Assembly: GCA_963682025.1 (NCBI GenBank)
Contig: OY821518.1
Coordinates: 129,381,043-129,445,042 of the forward strand
DNA: 64,000 nt
Origin: Cordilura impudica
Taxonomy: Eukaryota; Arthropoda; Insecta; Diptera; Scathophagidae
Direction of reading: 5' to 3'
This document shows positions 10,906-22,193 of the stretch, piece by piece. Both the position numbers and the translations under genes were made by a program. Under the pieces are notes generated by a model, which had not been told where the DNA came from, did not search any database, and saw nothing but the letters and a program-made list of their open reading frames with translations. Position 1 is the stretch's first letter, and each line of letters opens with the position of its first letter.

Positions 10906-11640
10906 ATGAGTCATATACCCAAGCATGATGTTACTGTTTTTGGTGTGTCTACTGATTTGACTGATCTTAATTTACCAACCCATCTGGATATCTTGAGATA
11001 TTATTTTTACTTAAGCGAACGTGCTAAAACAGAACAAAAAAAGTTTTCCTCTAAATCATTCACTATTCAAGTACAAGATAAGTTGATTGGAATTTGGGAA
11101 AAACTTGGTATGGAAATAATGCTGAAAAAAAGTGTATATAATAAATTGAATAGACTGCTTGACAAATATCAAGACCAAATCAAGACAAGAAACAAAACCC
11201 AACAATTTACAGAGTATGTAAAATCTCTGGAAACAATTTTTTACATTGGAACATGTAAATGCGATTTGAAGGCAGCTCCATGTGCATGCGGCTTGGTTCC
11301 CGAACGCCTCAAAGAGTTTATGCATGATCAACATAATCAGAGAAGACTAACAATGGATGCATTTGTGATGGAAATTGAAGAGCAAGGAGCAACGTGTATG
11401 TCATCAATGGCAACATACCAAGATCCCGATGATTCAACATACGCAGCGCCACCGGTTCAAGAAGATATGGATAGAAACACAAGTTCACAATACACAAAGA
11501 GATACGATTGTTTTAACTTTGCCTTGATATGTGACAGATTTGGTGTGCCTGATAGAGTAGCATCAGCATTGGGAACCGCTCTTTTTCAAGATTTTAAAAT
11601 AAAGATAAGCGTGGGAAACCTCTCATCATGGATAAATCGA
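10906..11640 (+). pseudogene. Transposase-like gene, N-terminal segment
   Basis: The open frame begins MSHIPKHDVTVFG. It is rich in charged residues and contains a Cys cluster of the form C-x-C-x6-C-x-C near residues 124-135 (CKCDLKAAPCACG), plausibly zinc-binding. Coding resemblance stops near 11,625-11,640 (LSSWIN). There the sequence continues in another frame (KVRREKEKCRQEV), so a single-nucleotide frameshift separates this segment from the next. It belongs to a family of uncharacterised arthropod transposon proteins that I recognise only from its C-terminal half. Confidence 0.7.
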
Positions 11641-12160
11641 AAGTTCGCAGAGAAAAAGAGAAATGCAGACAAGAAGTGCTTCGCAAATGGTTAGATGATA
11701 CCAATTTGTTAGCGTTTTCATTCGATGGCAGAAAAGATGATACTTTAACGATAGATAAAATTGATGAGAAGTATCATACTAAGATGGTAAAAGAACCTCA
11801 TCTTGTTATTTTGAGAGAACCCAATTCTGAATTGATTGGTTACGTAAGACTGGAACATGAAACCGCTGAATACAAAACAACCAAATTAAATGATTTTTTC
11901 AACGATAAAAATATATCACTGGATGCATTAATTGGAATATGCACTGACGGTGAGCCAACAAACACTGGCCCACACGGTGGAATTATACGACGATTCGAAT
12001 TGCTGTTAAAAAGACCATTGCATTGGTTCGTTGGCCCTCTACACTTCAACGAACTTCCGTTTCGGCATTTGTTTGAAGCTTTGGATAAATCAACCAGCAC
12101 TGGACCGAGATCGGCAACCGGAAAACTGAGCCGTCAAATCCAAACTTGTGAACTGTTCCG
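11628..12160 (+). pseudogene. Transposase-like gene, catalytic-type core segment
   Basis: Continues the gene after the frameshift. Visible motifs are LLAFSFDGRKD (first acidic motif candidate), GICTDGEPTNTGPHGG (second acidic candidate, like the D-x-x-x-N of hAT transposases) and RPLHWFVGPLHFNELPFRHLF, where related proteins usually have a C-x2-H-like pair; here G precedes PLH, a possible missing Cys. It ends at a canonical 5' splice site (CCG|GTAAGT). I know this motif set from uncharacterised arthropod and Hydra transposon proteins. The exact superfamily name is uncertain. Confidence 0.7.
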
Positions 12161-12233
12161 GTAAGTTATTGCTATCACTCATTTATTATAATTGTCAACC
12201 ATTATTAATTATTTTATTATTATATATTTTCAG
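12161..12233 (+). other. Probable 73-bp intron in the transposase gene
   Basis: GTAAGT at the 5' side and TATATATTTTCAG at the 3' side, very AT-rich, with size typical of dipteran short introns. Joining the flanks exactly at these sites puts the downstream coding frame out by one, and the downstream frame also has a TAG at about 12,249. The junction has therefore decayed, or the true splice site differs. Confidence 0.6.
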
Positions 12234-13082
12234 GTGGTGGACGGCTTCTAGAAAATTGAGTTGCCCCCTGATCCAGAAAAAATTGAATTTTCCACCGATT
12301 CGAAGTACTTATACGACATGGCCCATGCAATTTCTAGCGGCGTGGTTTCGGTGGATCTGGCTAACATCAAACCAGGGAAAATTGTACATTCTCGGTGGCT
12401 CACCAAGGCCGCTAGATTATTACGATTATATGTGACAACGGAAAATCCAGATGCAAATTTAAGAATTCTGGTTGAATTCATAATTAAATGTTATGTACCA
12501 ATGTACTTCAATATCAAGTATTACAGCTCTGTCGTGTACGGCATCGCATTATTTTTCAAGTTCATTGGTTGGTCACGATTTCTAGAACCTCGTTTACGCA
12601 AAATTGTCAATCAAGTAATTAAAGATAATTCATATTATGCGCATTCGGAAAATATCTTGTTATCAATGTTGTTTGATGATAGCAAAGATGATAGCGACCG
12701 TGCTATCAAGAAAATTCTACGCTATCGAACCGATGTTGACGACCCAACGCAACTTAGAGCTTATAAAAAACCAGATATAAACTTTAGTTGCACAAGTTGC
12801 ACGGAAATGATCAATATGAATGACATAAATAACGTATTTGAACCACCATTCACGCGAGGCATTCCGTACGATACATTGAAAGAATATTTAAATCAAGATG
12901 ATCCACCGCTTAATGATCCAAAAATTCCATCACACATACAAGGAACGGAACAACATGTTCAATTGCTAGCTAGCGTTTCCAAACGGGTTATACCGGAAAA
13001 TGTAGAGGCTATTATGGCGACGACATTAGAGAGCCGTGCGAAATTGCCCAGACTTGAAAGTAAAAAAGACTTCAAACAATAA
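12234..13082 (+). pseudogene. Transposase-like gene, C-terminal segment
   Basis: Long open frame from about 12,252 (KIELPPDPEKIEF) to a TAA at 13,080-13,082. It includes PGKIVHSRWLTKAARLLRLY, equivalent to the HSRWLT motif of the same transposon-protein family, and a late Cys pair (FSCTSCTEM). An AATAAA lies at 13,148-13,153, past the stop. An in-frame TAG just before residue 1 of this segment and the upstream frameshift make the gene non-functional as written. Confidence 0.7.
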
Positions 13083-13112
13083 TTTTTTTTAGTATCTTTT
13101 CTATAACTAACT

Positions 13113-13582
13113 TTAATTAATTTTTTAATTTACATATGTTCTGACTTAATAAATTTCTTAAGAGAAAAAATATATATTATTATAAATAAATAATAAATAT
13201 TATTATAAATAAATAAATAAAAATAAAGAAAAAACATAGGCAGTTCGCTGATTTTTTCATGTAAAGTGCCAAAACTGGCGATTTGTTGAAATGTTTGTAT
13301 TGGGAACCCCCCAGGGGAGTTCCAGGGGGTGTGCCACTGATATGGGTGGGTCGGGCCTCCAAAGTTAGTGGGGGTCGGTCATACATTTGGACTCGATTGG
13401 AGCACTCTAAATGGGTCAAAGTGGGATTTTTTAAAATTCGCCCCTACCCAAAAGTTCGACCCAAATTCTGGGACATCAGAATTCGTTTTAGAGGTATGGT
13501 TCCTTCGGCAAAGTTTCTTATTTTGATCCCTAGAATATGGTTTTCACTGAGCAATGGGCGATTTTTAAATCGACCCGCCCTA
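13113..13582 (-). repeat. Right terminal inverted repeat of the 3.77-kb transposon
   Basis: Reverse complement of the left TIR. It contains an extra block of about 50 bp (around 13,386-13,445, CGATTGGAGCACTCTAAATGG) absent from the left arm, and an AT-rich TAATAAATA expansion near 13,170-13,220. The arms have diverged by substitutions and these indels, so the insertion is not recent. Confidence 0.85.
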
Positions 13583-13590
13583 ATGTACAT

Positions 13591-14700
13591 ATACGTTTCG
13601 GAACTGTAACTTACATTTTGATTTTTAAGATTCTTAGTAAAAAACGAAAACAAATTAAGTAATTCCTTACAAACCAGCTTACCTAATGTATGGATTTTAT
13701 ATGGCAAATTTCCACTTAGAAGTACCGGTATTGATGATTTTTAACAGTCAAACCTGCTTCCTCGTGAAAGCGAATGGGTAGGCTCAAATAATAGGAAGTA
13801 CTTAGATATTCGCTATTGTTTTGTTCTGCTTTTAAAAATTAAATAGTTTTTAGCGGGTTATAAATCTACACAAAATTATATTTCTTTTGAGTGTAATCAT
13901 ATTTTAGTATTTTTGGACATCTTATTGGCATTGCAAGGATATCAAAATTGTTTTTATATTGTTTTAATATTATGCACAAAATATATCTACTTTCCAATGA
14001 AAAAATTGTCTTACTCATATTCAAATAGATCCCTTACAAATGTCTATCCAATCACAAAGACAGGTTCGCAAAAAGTTTCAAATTTTTGAGTGGTGTTATT
14101 TCACTATTCAAAACATTTTACGTTCACAAAAAACAAAAAAAAAATAAAATAAATAATTGAAACAGCTTGCCCTAACATTGTTATGTCTTCCTTGATCACA
14201 TGTAGACATGGAACGTGTTTTTAGCCAGATAAATCTGGTCAAGACCAATTAAAGAACCAATTAAAATTTGATATGCTTTGATAAGTAGCGATAAATGCTG
14301 CTTACAATTATGGTCTCTGAAGTTCATAGTATGAACAACTATCTTAAAAAGATTGGTTCAACAAGTTGTTATGATGACAACAACAATACCTTAAATAGGC
14401 GTGAAGACGACTGGTTTTCTTAAATTTTTTATTAAATTAAAAATTCTCATATTTTACATTTAAATTGTAATACGTCATACGTGAGTATGATTTGAAAAAA
14501 AAAAACTATGAATTAAAATGATTTAGCAATAAATTACTATGATTCAAAATCGAAATGTTTTTTGTTTCAATTTACGCCAGAACATTTATAATAAAAAGTG
14601 TTGTGATCTATATTCTGCAATATAGAAATTTGTTAAATTTTTTTTAATTAATATTTTTTTTGAGGCCAAAATAATTTCTTACTTAATAATTAAATAAAAA
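13591..14700. other. AT-rich stretch, nothing recognised
   Basis: No coding frame of note, no inverted ends, and no match that I can see to other repeats in the window. Confidence 0.4.
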
Positions 14701-14935
14701 AGACAAGTAAGAAAATTATAGTCGGTCTAGACCGACTATGCGTTTAGAGAATTTGTTGTAGGTCCAACTAATTGGGTATAGAAAATAGGCATAAAATTTT
14801 TTGTCCGATCCTGATCATATTTGGTAAAGTAACATACATGGTAAAGTATATACAATATTGTTGTTTTTGATAGGTTTAAGATCGGGAAGAAGCGAAAACT
14901 ATGTTAGGGAGAGCTTTGCAAATTTATGTGAATTC
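14701..14935 (-). mobile_element. HINE-A repeat, 3' fragment
   Basis: Begins ACAAGTAAGAAAATTATAGTCGGTCTAGACCGACTATGCG (the 3' hairpin end on the minus strand). It continues with GGTCCAACTAATTGGGTATAGAAAATAGGCATAAA and a decayed body, and is truncated before the microsatellite. Confidence 0.8.
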
Positions 14936-16188
14936 ATCTGTTATTATAGGATAATTCCATTTTATACAGTAAAAGTTTTTCATTGTTCATAAAAATTATG
15001 CAGACGGCCCTGACCAACATATTTGCCATTAGAAAAAGTTGAAAAGAATTATTTTTTATTAATAATTGGGGGCAAAAAGCAGTTGTGACAGACATGACAA
15101 CGAACAGACATAATTTTAGAAGATGTTTGTAAAACACAGAAAAGCTCTGAAGCTGTTTATATGTAAAAAACATGAATTCTAAAATAAATTATAGTAAAAA
15201 GAAGTATTTTGTAATGTGACAGACATGACACTGCCTTTATTTTCCCAATTACTTAATTACACTTTCCGTTTCTTACTAGAAACTTATATCAATAAAAATA
15301 TTCAAAAATATATCTAACGAACTGTTGTCATATTTTCATACCATTTTCTTTGAAATGGTATCAATAAAAATTATTGAAATTTAAATTTTAAAATTGGACG
15401 TAGGGTTGACCTTTACTTGGAATTACCCTATGGACATTTAAAATTCACTTGATTCGCAAGGTCTTCCAGCACATAATTCACTATTGAAAGTTGGATCACC
15501 AGTTATATAACTTCGAAACCTAAATACACCAAAATTATATAAGGGAACGCGGTTCGTTATCAAAAAAATACTGGGTACCATTATTGAATAGAGCTTATTA
15601 TATTGCCAAGAATCACGATGATTCCAACAGATTCTCCGATTGTATTTATGCCAATTCATCAGGCATAAGTAATGCCAATAAACAAATCACAAGGACGACA
15701 AAAAACCAATTTTACATATATTGACTTGAAATTCGGTGTTCAGATTCTTTTTGACTGCGAAAAAACATTATGAAAAATGTGGGCGGTCGGAAAACGATAA
15801 CGCCTACTTTGAAAAACTTGTAATAGATATTCATGATATTCACTTCAATGAATGTGTAAGAAATATCCTGAAAAGAGGGGAGGCCAGATAACTGCCACGC
15901 CCACCTTAATAGAAATATATAATTTTATTTCACTGTATTGCGGTTTACTACTGTTTTCGGCATTGCAGACGGTCGCAAAAGTAAATTTCGAAATAAATTC
16001 TAAGGACATTGGTGAATACTCCTGACAAAGTCTGCGGACCAACAACAAAAGTTCTATTCCATAAAAAAAATATGAAACTTTTTGAGAAAAAATTTGTAAT
16101 ATTTTCAAAGTCTAATGAAAAAGAAAAGAAATTAAAAAAAAATAAAATCGAAAAATGTATAATTCAAGGCATTTAAATATTCTTAAAA
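14936..16188. other. AT-rich stretch with a repeated GTGACAGACATGACA motif
   Basis: No gene is recognised. GTGACAGACATGACA occurs twice (about 15,085-15,099 and 15,219-15,233), spaced about 134 bp. The 73-codon and 87-codon minus-strand frames here have no features I recognise. Confidence 0.4.
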
Positions 16189-17083
16189 ATGTTAGTTTTT
16201 TATGTATTGTCGATCTTTGTGTTGTAATAATAATTAGTTATTTATAGTTCGGTTCGAGATCATGTATACATTTTCTAATACTAGAAACGATAATACTTTA
16301 TGCAATGTAAGAGAAATTTGGAAAAAATTGAAGACAGCGCTAGATGGAGTAGCTACTTTCGAACAAAGCGACTTGTTCATCGTCAGCATCCTTCTGCCTA
16401 TTACTTCAACTCATGCTTAATCAACTATTTAACTCAACATTTGAAAGAAAAGAACATGAGAAATGTTTTTCTTTTTATATACGAGAGTTTGTATGAACAA
16501 GCTGAGCTTTTCCAATTTATAGCTTTCTCTACATTAACATCGCTTTGATCAATTACAAATCTCGTAATGTGAAAAAAGCTCTTTTTTGTTTTGCCAAACG
16601 TCCCATAGATGGGAACTGTAATGACATGTGAAATCTTAACAGATTTATCACAATTGCATTGGACCGTATGTTTTGTATGTTAGTTTTTTATGTATTGTCG
16701 ATCTTTGTGTTGTAATAATAATTAGTTATTTATAGTTCGGTTCGAGATCATGTATACATTTTCTAATACTAGAAACGATAATACTTTATGCAATGTAAGA
16801 GAAATTTGGAAAAAATTGAAGACAGCGCTAGATGGAGTAGCTACTTTCGAACAAAGCGACTTGTTCATCGTCAGCATCCTTCTGCCTATTACTTCAACTC
16901 ATGCTTAATCAACTATTTAACTCAACATTTGAAAGAAAAGAACATGAGAAATGTTTTTCTTTTTATATACGAGAGTTTGTATGAACAAGCTGAGCTTTTC
17001 CAATTTATAGCTTTCTCTACATTAACATCGCTTTGATCAATTACAAATCTCGTAATGTGAAAAAAGCTCTTTTTTGTTTTGCC
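16189..17083 (+). repeat. 488-bp tandem repeat array, direct-orientation part
   Basis: One complete unit (16,189-16,676) and most of a second, essentially identical. Each unit contains an 82-codon open frame (16,300-16,548 and 16,788-17,036, MQCKRNLEKIEDSARW...) that I do not recognise. No Kozak, intron or domain evidence supports it as a gene, and its preservation only reflects near-identity of the copies. The array stops at TTTTGCC (17,083), where orientation flips. Confidence 0.9.
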
Positions 17084-18695
17084 AGTCGCTTTGTTCGAAA
17101 GTAGCTACTCCATCTAGCGCTGTCTTCAATTTTTTCCAAATTTCTCTTACATTGCATAAAGTATTATCGTTTCTAGTATTAGAAAATGTATACATGATCT
17201 CGAACCGAACTATAAATAACTAATTATTATTACAACACAAAGATCGACAATACATAAAAAACTAACATACAAAACATACGGTCCAATGCAATTGTGATAA
17301 ATCTGTTAAGATTTCACATGTCATTACAGTTCCCATCTATGGGACGTTTGGCAAAACAAAAAAGAGCTTTTTTCACATTACGAGATTTGTAATTGATCAA
17401 AGCGATGTTAATGTAGAGAAAGCTATAAATTGGAAAAGCTCAGCTTGTTCATACAAACTCTCGTATATAAAAAGAAAAACATTTCTCATGTTCTTTTCTT
17501 TCAAATGTTGAGTTAAATAGTTGATTAAGCATGAGTTGAAGTAATAGGCAGAAGGATGCTGACGATGAACAAGTCGCTTTGTTCGAAAGTAGCTACTCCA
17601 TCTAGCGCTGTCTTCAATTTTTTCCAAATTTCTCTTACATTGCATAAAGTATTATCGTTTCTAGTATTAGAAAATTTATACATGATCTCGAACCGAACTA
17701 TAAATAACTAATTATTATTACAACACAAAGATCGACAATACATAAAAAACTAACATACAAAACATACGGTCCAATGCAATTGTGATAAATCTGTTAAGAT
17801 TTCACATGTCATTACAGTTCCCATCTATGGGACGTTTGGCAAAACAAAAAAGAGCTTTTTTCACATTACGAGATTTGTAATTGATCAAAGCGATGTTAAT
17901 GTAGAGAAAGCTATAAATTGGAAAAGCTCAGCTTGTTCATACAAACTCTCGTATATAAAAAGAAAAACATTTCTCATGTTCTTTTCTTTCAAATGTTGAG
18001 TTAAATAGTTGATTAAGCATGAGTTGAAGTAATAGGCAGAAGGATGCTGACGATGAACAAGTCGCTTTGTTCGAAAGTAGCTACTCCATCTAGCGCTGTC
18101 TTCAATTTTTTCCAAATTTCTCTTACATTGCATAAAGTATTATCGTTTCTAGTATTAGAAAATGTATACATGATCTCGAACCGAACTATAAATAACTAAT
18201 TATTATTACAACACAAAGATCGACAATACATAAAAAACTAACATACAAAACATACGGTCCAATGCAATTGTGATAAATCTGTTAAGATTTCACATGTCAT
18301 TACAGTTCCCATCTATGGGACGTTTGGCAAAACAAAAAAGAGCTTTTTTCACATTACGAGGTTTGTAATTGATCAAAGCGATGTTAATGTAGAGAAAGCT
18401 ATAAATTGGAAAAGCTCAGCTTGTTCATACAAACTCTCGTATATAAAAAGAAAAACATTTCTCATGTTCTTTTCTTTCAAATGTTGAGTTAAATAGTTGA
18501 TTAAGCATGAGTTGAAGTAATAGGCAGAAGGATGCTGACGATGAACAAGTCGCTTTGTTCGAAAGTAGCTACTCCATCTAGCGCTGTCTTCAATTTTTTC
18601 CAAATTTCTCTTACATTGCATAAAGTATTATCGTTTCTAGTATTAGAAAATGTATACATGATCTCGAACCGAACTATAAATAACTAATTATTATT
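17084..18695 (-). repeat. 488-bp tandem repeat array, inverted part
   Basis: Starts inside a unit (AGTCGCTTTGTTCG) and continues through three units on the minus strand, with the 82-codon frame at 17,397-17,645, 17,885-18,133 and 18,373-18,621. Only isolated differences are visible, such as AAAATTTATAC near 17,670 against AAAATGTATAC elsewhere, and GAGGTTTGT near 18,360 against GAGATTTGT. The array ends abruptly at ATTATTATT in the middle of a unit. The inversion makes a large palindrome centred near 17,083. Confidence 0.9.
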
Positions 18696-18754
18696 CTTAA
18701 AAATAAAAAAATTAGAATGTTGTGAAGGATTCCAATGCATTGTCACACATTGTA

Positions 18755-20060
18755 ACGGGTGATTTTTTTGAGGTTAGGATTTTCATGCATTAGTATTTGA
18801 CAGATCACGTGGGATTTCAGACATGGTGTCAAAAAGAAAGATGCTCAGTATGCTTTGACATTTCATCATGAATAGACTTACTAACGAGCAACGCTTGCAA
18901 ATCATTGAATTTTATTACCAAAATCAGTGTTCGGTTCGAAATGTGTTTCGCGCTTTACGTCCGATTTATGGTCTACATAATCGACCAAGTGAGCAAACAA
19001 TTAATGCGATTGTGACCAAGTTTCGCACTCAGTTTACTTTATTGGACATTAAACCAACCACACGAATGCGTACAGTGCGTACAGAAGAGAATATTGCGTC
19101 TGTTTCTGAGAGTGTTGCTGAAGACCGTGAAATGTCGATTCGTCGCCGTTCGCAGCAATTGGGTTTGTGTTATTCGACCACATGGAAGATTTTACGCAAA
19201 GATCTTGGTGTAAAATCGTATAAAATACAGCTCGTGCAAGAACTGAAGCCGAACGATCTGCCACAACGTCTAATTTTCAGTGAATGGGCCCTAGAAAAGT
19301 TGGCAGAAAATCCGCTTTTTTATCGACAAATTTTGTTCAGCGATGAGGCTCATTTCTGGTTGAATGGCTTCGTAAATAAGCAAAATTGCCGTATTTGGAG
19401 TGAAGAGCAACCAGAAGCCGTTCAAGAACTGCCCATGCATCCCGAAAAATGCACTGTTTGGTGTGGTTTGTACGCTGGTGGAATCATTGGACCGTATTTT
19501 TTCAAAGATGCTGTTGGACGCAACGTTACGGTGAATGGCGATCGCTATCGTTCGATGCTAACAAACTTTTTGTTGCCAAAAATGGAAGAACTGAACTTGG
19601 TTGACATGTGGTTTCAACAAGATGGCGCTACATGCCACACAGCTCGCGATTCTATGGCCATTTTGAGGGAAAACTTCGGAGAACAATTCATCTCAAGAAA
19701 TGGACCGGTAAGTTGGCCACCAAGATCATGCGATTTGACGCCTTTAGACTATTTTTTGTGGGGCTACGTCAAGTCTAAAGTCTACAGAAATAAGCCAGCA
19801 ACTATTCCAGCTTTGGAAGACAACATTTCCGAAGAAATTCGGGCTATTCCGGCCGAAATGCTCGAAAAAGTTGCCCAAAATTGGACTTTCCGAATGGACC
19901 ACCTAAGACGCAGCCGCGGTCAACATTTAAATGAAATTATCTTCAAAAAGTAAATGTCATGGACCAATCTAACGTTTCAAATAAAGAACCGATGAGATTT
20001 TGCAAATTTTATGCGTTTTTTTTTAAAAAAAAGTTATCAAGCTCTTAAAAAATCACCCGT
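18755..20060 (+). mobile_element. Complete mariner-like element (1,306 bp)
   Basis: Ends are inverted: ACGGGTGATTTTTT at 18,755 and its complement AAAAAATCACCCGT ending 20,060. TA dinucleotides flank both sides (18,753-18,754; 20,061-20,062), as IS630-Tc1-mariner elements require. The transposase frame is uninterrupted. This is the best-preserved transposon in the window and may be autonomous. Confidence 0.95.
18868..19953 (+). CDS. mariner-like transposase, intact (361 aa)
   Basis: Catalyses TA-targeted cut-and-paste transposition in the nucleus. The N-terminal helix-turn-helix region (about residues 1-60, NEQRLQIIEFYYQNQ...) and a second HTH-like region (about 85-125, RRRSQQLGLCYSTTWKILRKDLG) would bind the TIRs. 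The catalytic core carries ILFSDEAHF (Asp159), FQQDGATCHTA (Asp252) and PRSCDLTPLDYFLWG (Asp289). With 36 residues between the last two, this is a DD36D arrangement. All three acids are present, with no stop or frameshift. The ATG at 18,868 is the first in frame, about 110 bp inside the left TIR; the TAA lies about 107 bp before the right end. Length fits the family. Confidence 0.95.
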   Translation: MNRLTNEQRLQIIEFYYQNQCSVRNVFRALRPIYGLHNRPSEQTINAIVTKFRTQFTLLDIKPTTRMRTVRTEENIASVSESVAEDREMSIRRRSQQLGLCYSTTWKILRKDLGVKSYKIQLVQELKPNDLPQRLIFSEWALEKLAENPLFYRQILFSDEAHFWLNGFVNKQNCRIWSEEQPEAVQELPMHPEKCTVWCGLYAGGIIGPYFFKDAVGRNVTVNGDRYRSMLTNFLLPKMEELNLVDMWFQQDGATCHTARDSMAILRENFGEQFISRNGPVSWPPRSCDLTPLDYFLWGYVKSKVYRNKPATIPALEDNISEEIRAIPAEMLEKVAQNWTFRMDHLRRSRGQHLNEIIFKK

Positions 20061-20062
20061 TA

Positions 20063-21338
20063 TTAATATTCTTTTTTTTTGAATTTTTGGAATTTATTTC
20101 AGTATTGCGGCATTCGTAAAGGGCATGCCTTATGCATATTATTTAAAAATGATTAAAAGATTTTATATATTATTTCGAAAAATATTTTTAAGAAAATATG
20201 GTGTTATATAAACGGACTACATTTTTACTAAATTGGCGTATAAAAATTATTGTAGCCGACCTTAAACATATTTATTGTTTTCACATATAAAATAATTTAT
20301 TTTACTGAACTTTCAAACAAATTCGCTCTGTACAAATTTTATAATAAAAAATATTTCCAGATGAATGATTCTTTGTTTTGTTACCCAAATTTAACTTTAT
20401 ATTTATGTGTTCCAAAGTTTGATATATTAAAAAAATATATGTATATCCAAAGTTAATTTGTTTCAATTCATTTATGTTCTTAGCTCATATTTGCTTAGCC
20501 GATAACATTTTTCACCCAAAATCGGCTCTTATAAGAAACTATTAATTTGGGCATTTTTTTCTTTAATATTTGTTTTGGTATTAAAAAAAAGTATGCGTTT
20601 AGACAAATATTAACTAAAAATTTTAGTACACATTGTTATTAACTTTTATCATAAACAAGTCATTATTTAGCAATAAATAAAAAAAAATATATGTATTAAA
20701 ATTTTGCGTACTTCCTTCTTTTGATATATATTTTTTTAATAACGGCTTGACGAAAATATTTACAAACACGCTTGTGTACATTTAATTCAATATTTATTTA
20801 ACACAATTTTAATAAACACTTTATATTCATAATAATTTAATTTATCAAAATAATTTATAAATAATAATGTGCTAATTGTTAAAAACGTCAAATATCAACA
20901 GATGCATAACAAAGTAATACAACACAACAACAAGAATAAAAATGTCACTTATTTTTAACCAGAATATTGTTGATTTTTCATCTGCTCACAAACCATTGTA
21001 ATTTAGCTTGTTTTTTTATTAACGAACATTTGCATTACAAATAACTTACATTTTGAGAGGCTTATGCCCCAAGCAGGTTGTTGCTGTGTCATTTTAAAGT
21101 TGGATTTGCTGGCGAAATTCTTTTAAAAAAAACTTTTTTTTTTTTTTTGCTAAAAATATTTGCAAAAATTTCCTGTCTGTTAATTTTTTTTTGGGGGGTT
21201 TTTTACACTTCCGCTTTGAAATTTGTTTTTTGCACTTTTTTTTATTGGTTTATATCCGTATTAACACACAAACACTAAAAAAAAATTTTTTATTGTAGTC
21301 CTTGCTGAATTAAAGTCTCTAGGTTGTTCTCAAAGATC
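20063..21338. other. AT-rich stretch, no gene recognised
   Basis: Long A/T runs. A 66-codon Phe/Leu/Lys-rich frame at 21,078-21,278 is an artefact of T-runs. No shared repeats are seen. Confidence 0.4.
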
Positions 21339-21360
21339 TTTCTAAAGATCTTTTTTTTTT

Positions 21361-21470
21361 CCAAACGAAAGTGAGCGCGCGTTAGATATTGTTCGTTTTA
21401 CTCCGGTGTTTTTCGTTGTGAGGTTTCTGTGGTGTAAAAATGCGTTCGCGCCCAACGAACGTTAAATTTC
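21361..21470. promoter_or_regulatory. CpG-containing island, possible host 5' region
   Basis: About 110 bp with GAGCGCGCGTTAG, ACTCCGGTG and GCGTTCGCGCCCAACGAACG. It is much richer in CpG than the surrounding AT-rich DNA and matches no repeat elsewhere in the window. It is preceded by two AAAGATCTTT palindromes (about 21,335-21,353). It could be a promoter or first-exon region of a host gene whose coding exons lie outside the window. No coding frame supports this. Confidence 0.25.
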
Positions 21471-21480
21471 AAATGAGAAA

Positions 21481-22193
21481 AGATTTTTAAATGTCTTTAG
21501 TTTATATACGAAGATAAGCCGTTATTGTTAATTTTTATGACAGTTTTGTATGTTGGATTGTAGTATGTGTGTTTAAGGTAATTGTATTTGTGGGTACGAA
21601 ACTATTTGTAGTGGTAATTTAGTGGAGGTAATTGAGTGATGCTTACTTCGTGATTTCTCTATAAAACTTATGCTTTTCGAACGAACTTACACTGACTTGA
21701 TCTAAAAGGTATGATACTTTGAAATGAATGTTTTCGATCTTCATTTCCTTTTTGCAACATTGCATTTATGTGAGGGGCGAGTAAAAAAACAAACGTTTTT
21801 ACAGAAAATTGTATTTTTTTTATATATATATATATTTATAGATTTAAATTTTATTTTTTAATTCCTTTTATATGAAGGCTATTACAAAAGGAATGTTACT
21901 TTGAGTCTTATGGGTTTAATATCTGAAGGTAACGTTTGAAATTTGTACGAAAAAAAATTTGTGTTTAAATTCTAAATTTAAAATTTTGCTAGCCAAATAT
22001 CTTAGGTCCAACTAATAGGGTATAGAAAATAAGCAGACAAAAATTATTTTCTTAAATTTTTTATTAAATTTTTTGCCTGCAGATCTGAAACAGTTATGCT
22101 GTATTTATATATCTTGAGGACAACACTTTTCAGATCGTTTCAAAAATGCTTAAGAGATGGTCGTTTTTAATTAAGAAATTAACACTAAACAAA
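21481..22193. other. AT-rich stretch with a HINE-A scrap
   Basis: TTAGGTCCAACTAATAGGGTATAGAAAATAAGCAG at about 22,005-22,040 is the sub-3' part of HINE-A (minus orientation). Nothing else is recognised. Confidence 0.5.

Larger units (their letters stand above)
9813..13582 (+). mobile_element. 3.77-kb DNA transposon with long TIRs (hAT-like by target site)
   Basis: Bounded by inverted ends TAGGCCGGGTCGATTT (left) and TAGGGCGGGTCGATTT (right, reversed). It is flanked by a direct 8-bp ATGTACAT at 9,805-9,812 and 13,583-13,590. An 8-bp duplication fitting nTnnnnAn and a TARNG-like tip suit the hAT superfamily, but TIRs of about 0.4 kb are unusual for hAT. Inside lie a tandem subterminal repeat, a TATA-like promoter and a multi-part transposase-like gene with one intron. 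Superfamily placement is an inference; a novel or unclassified cut-and-paste group is the alternative. Confidence 0.85.
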
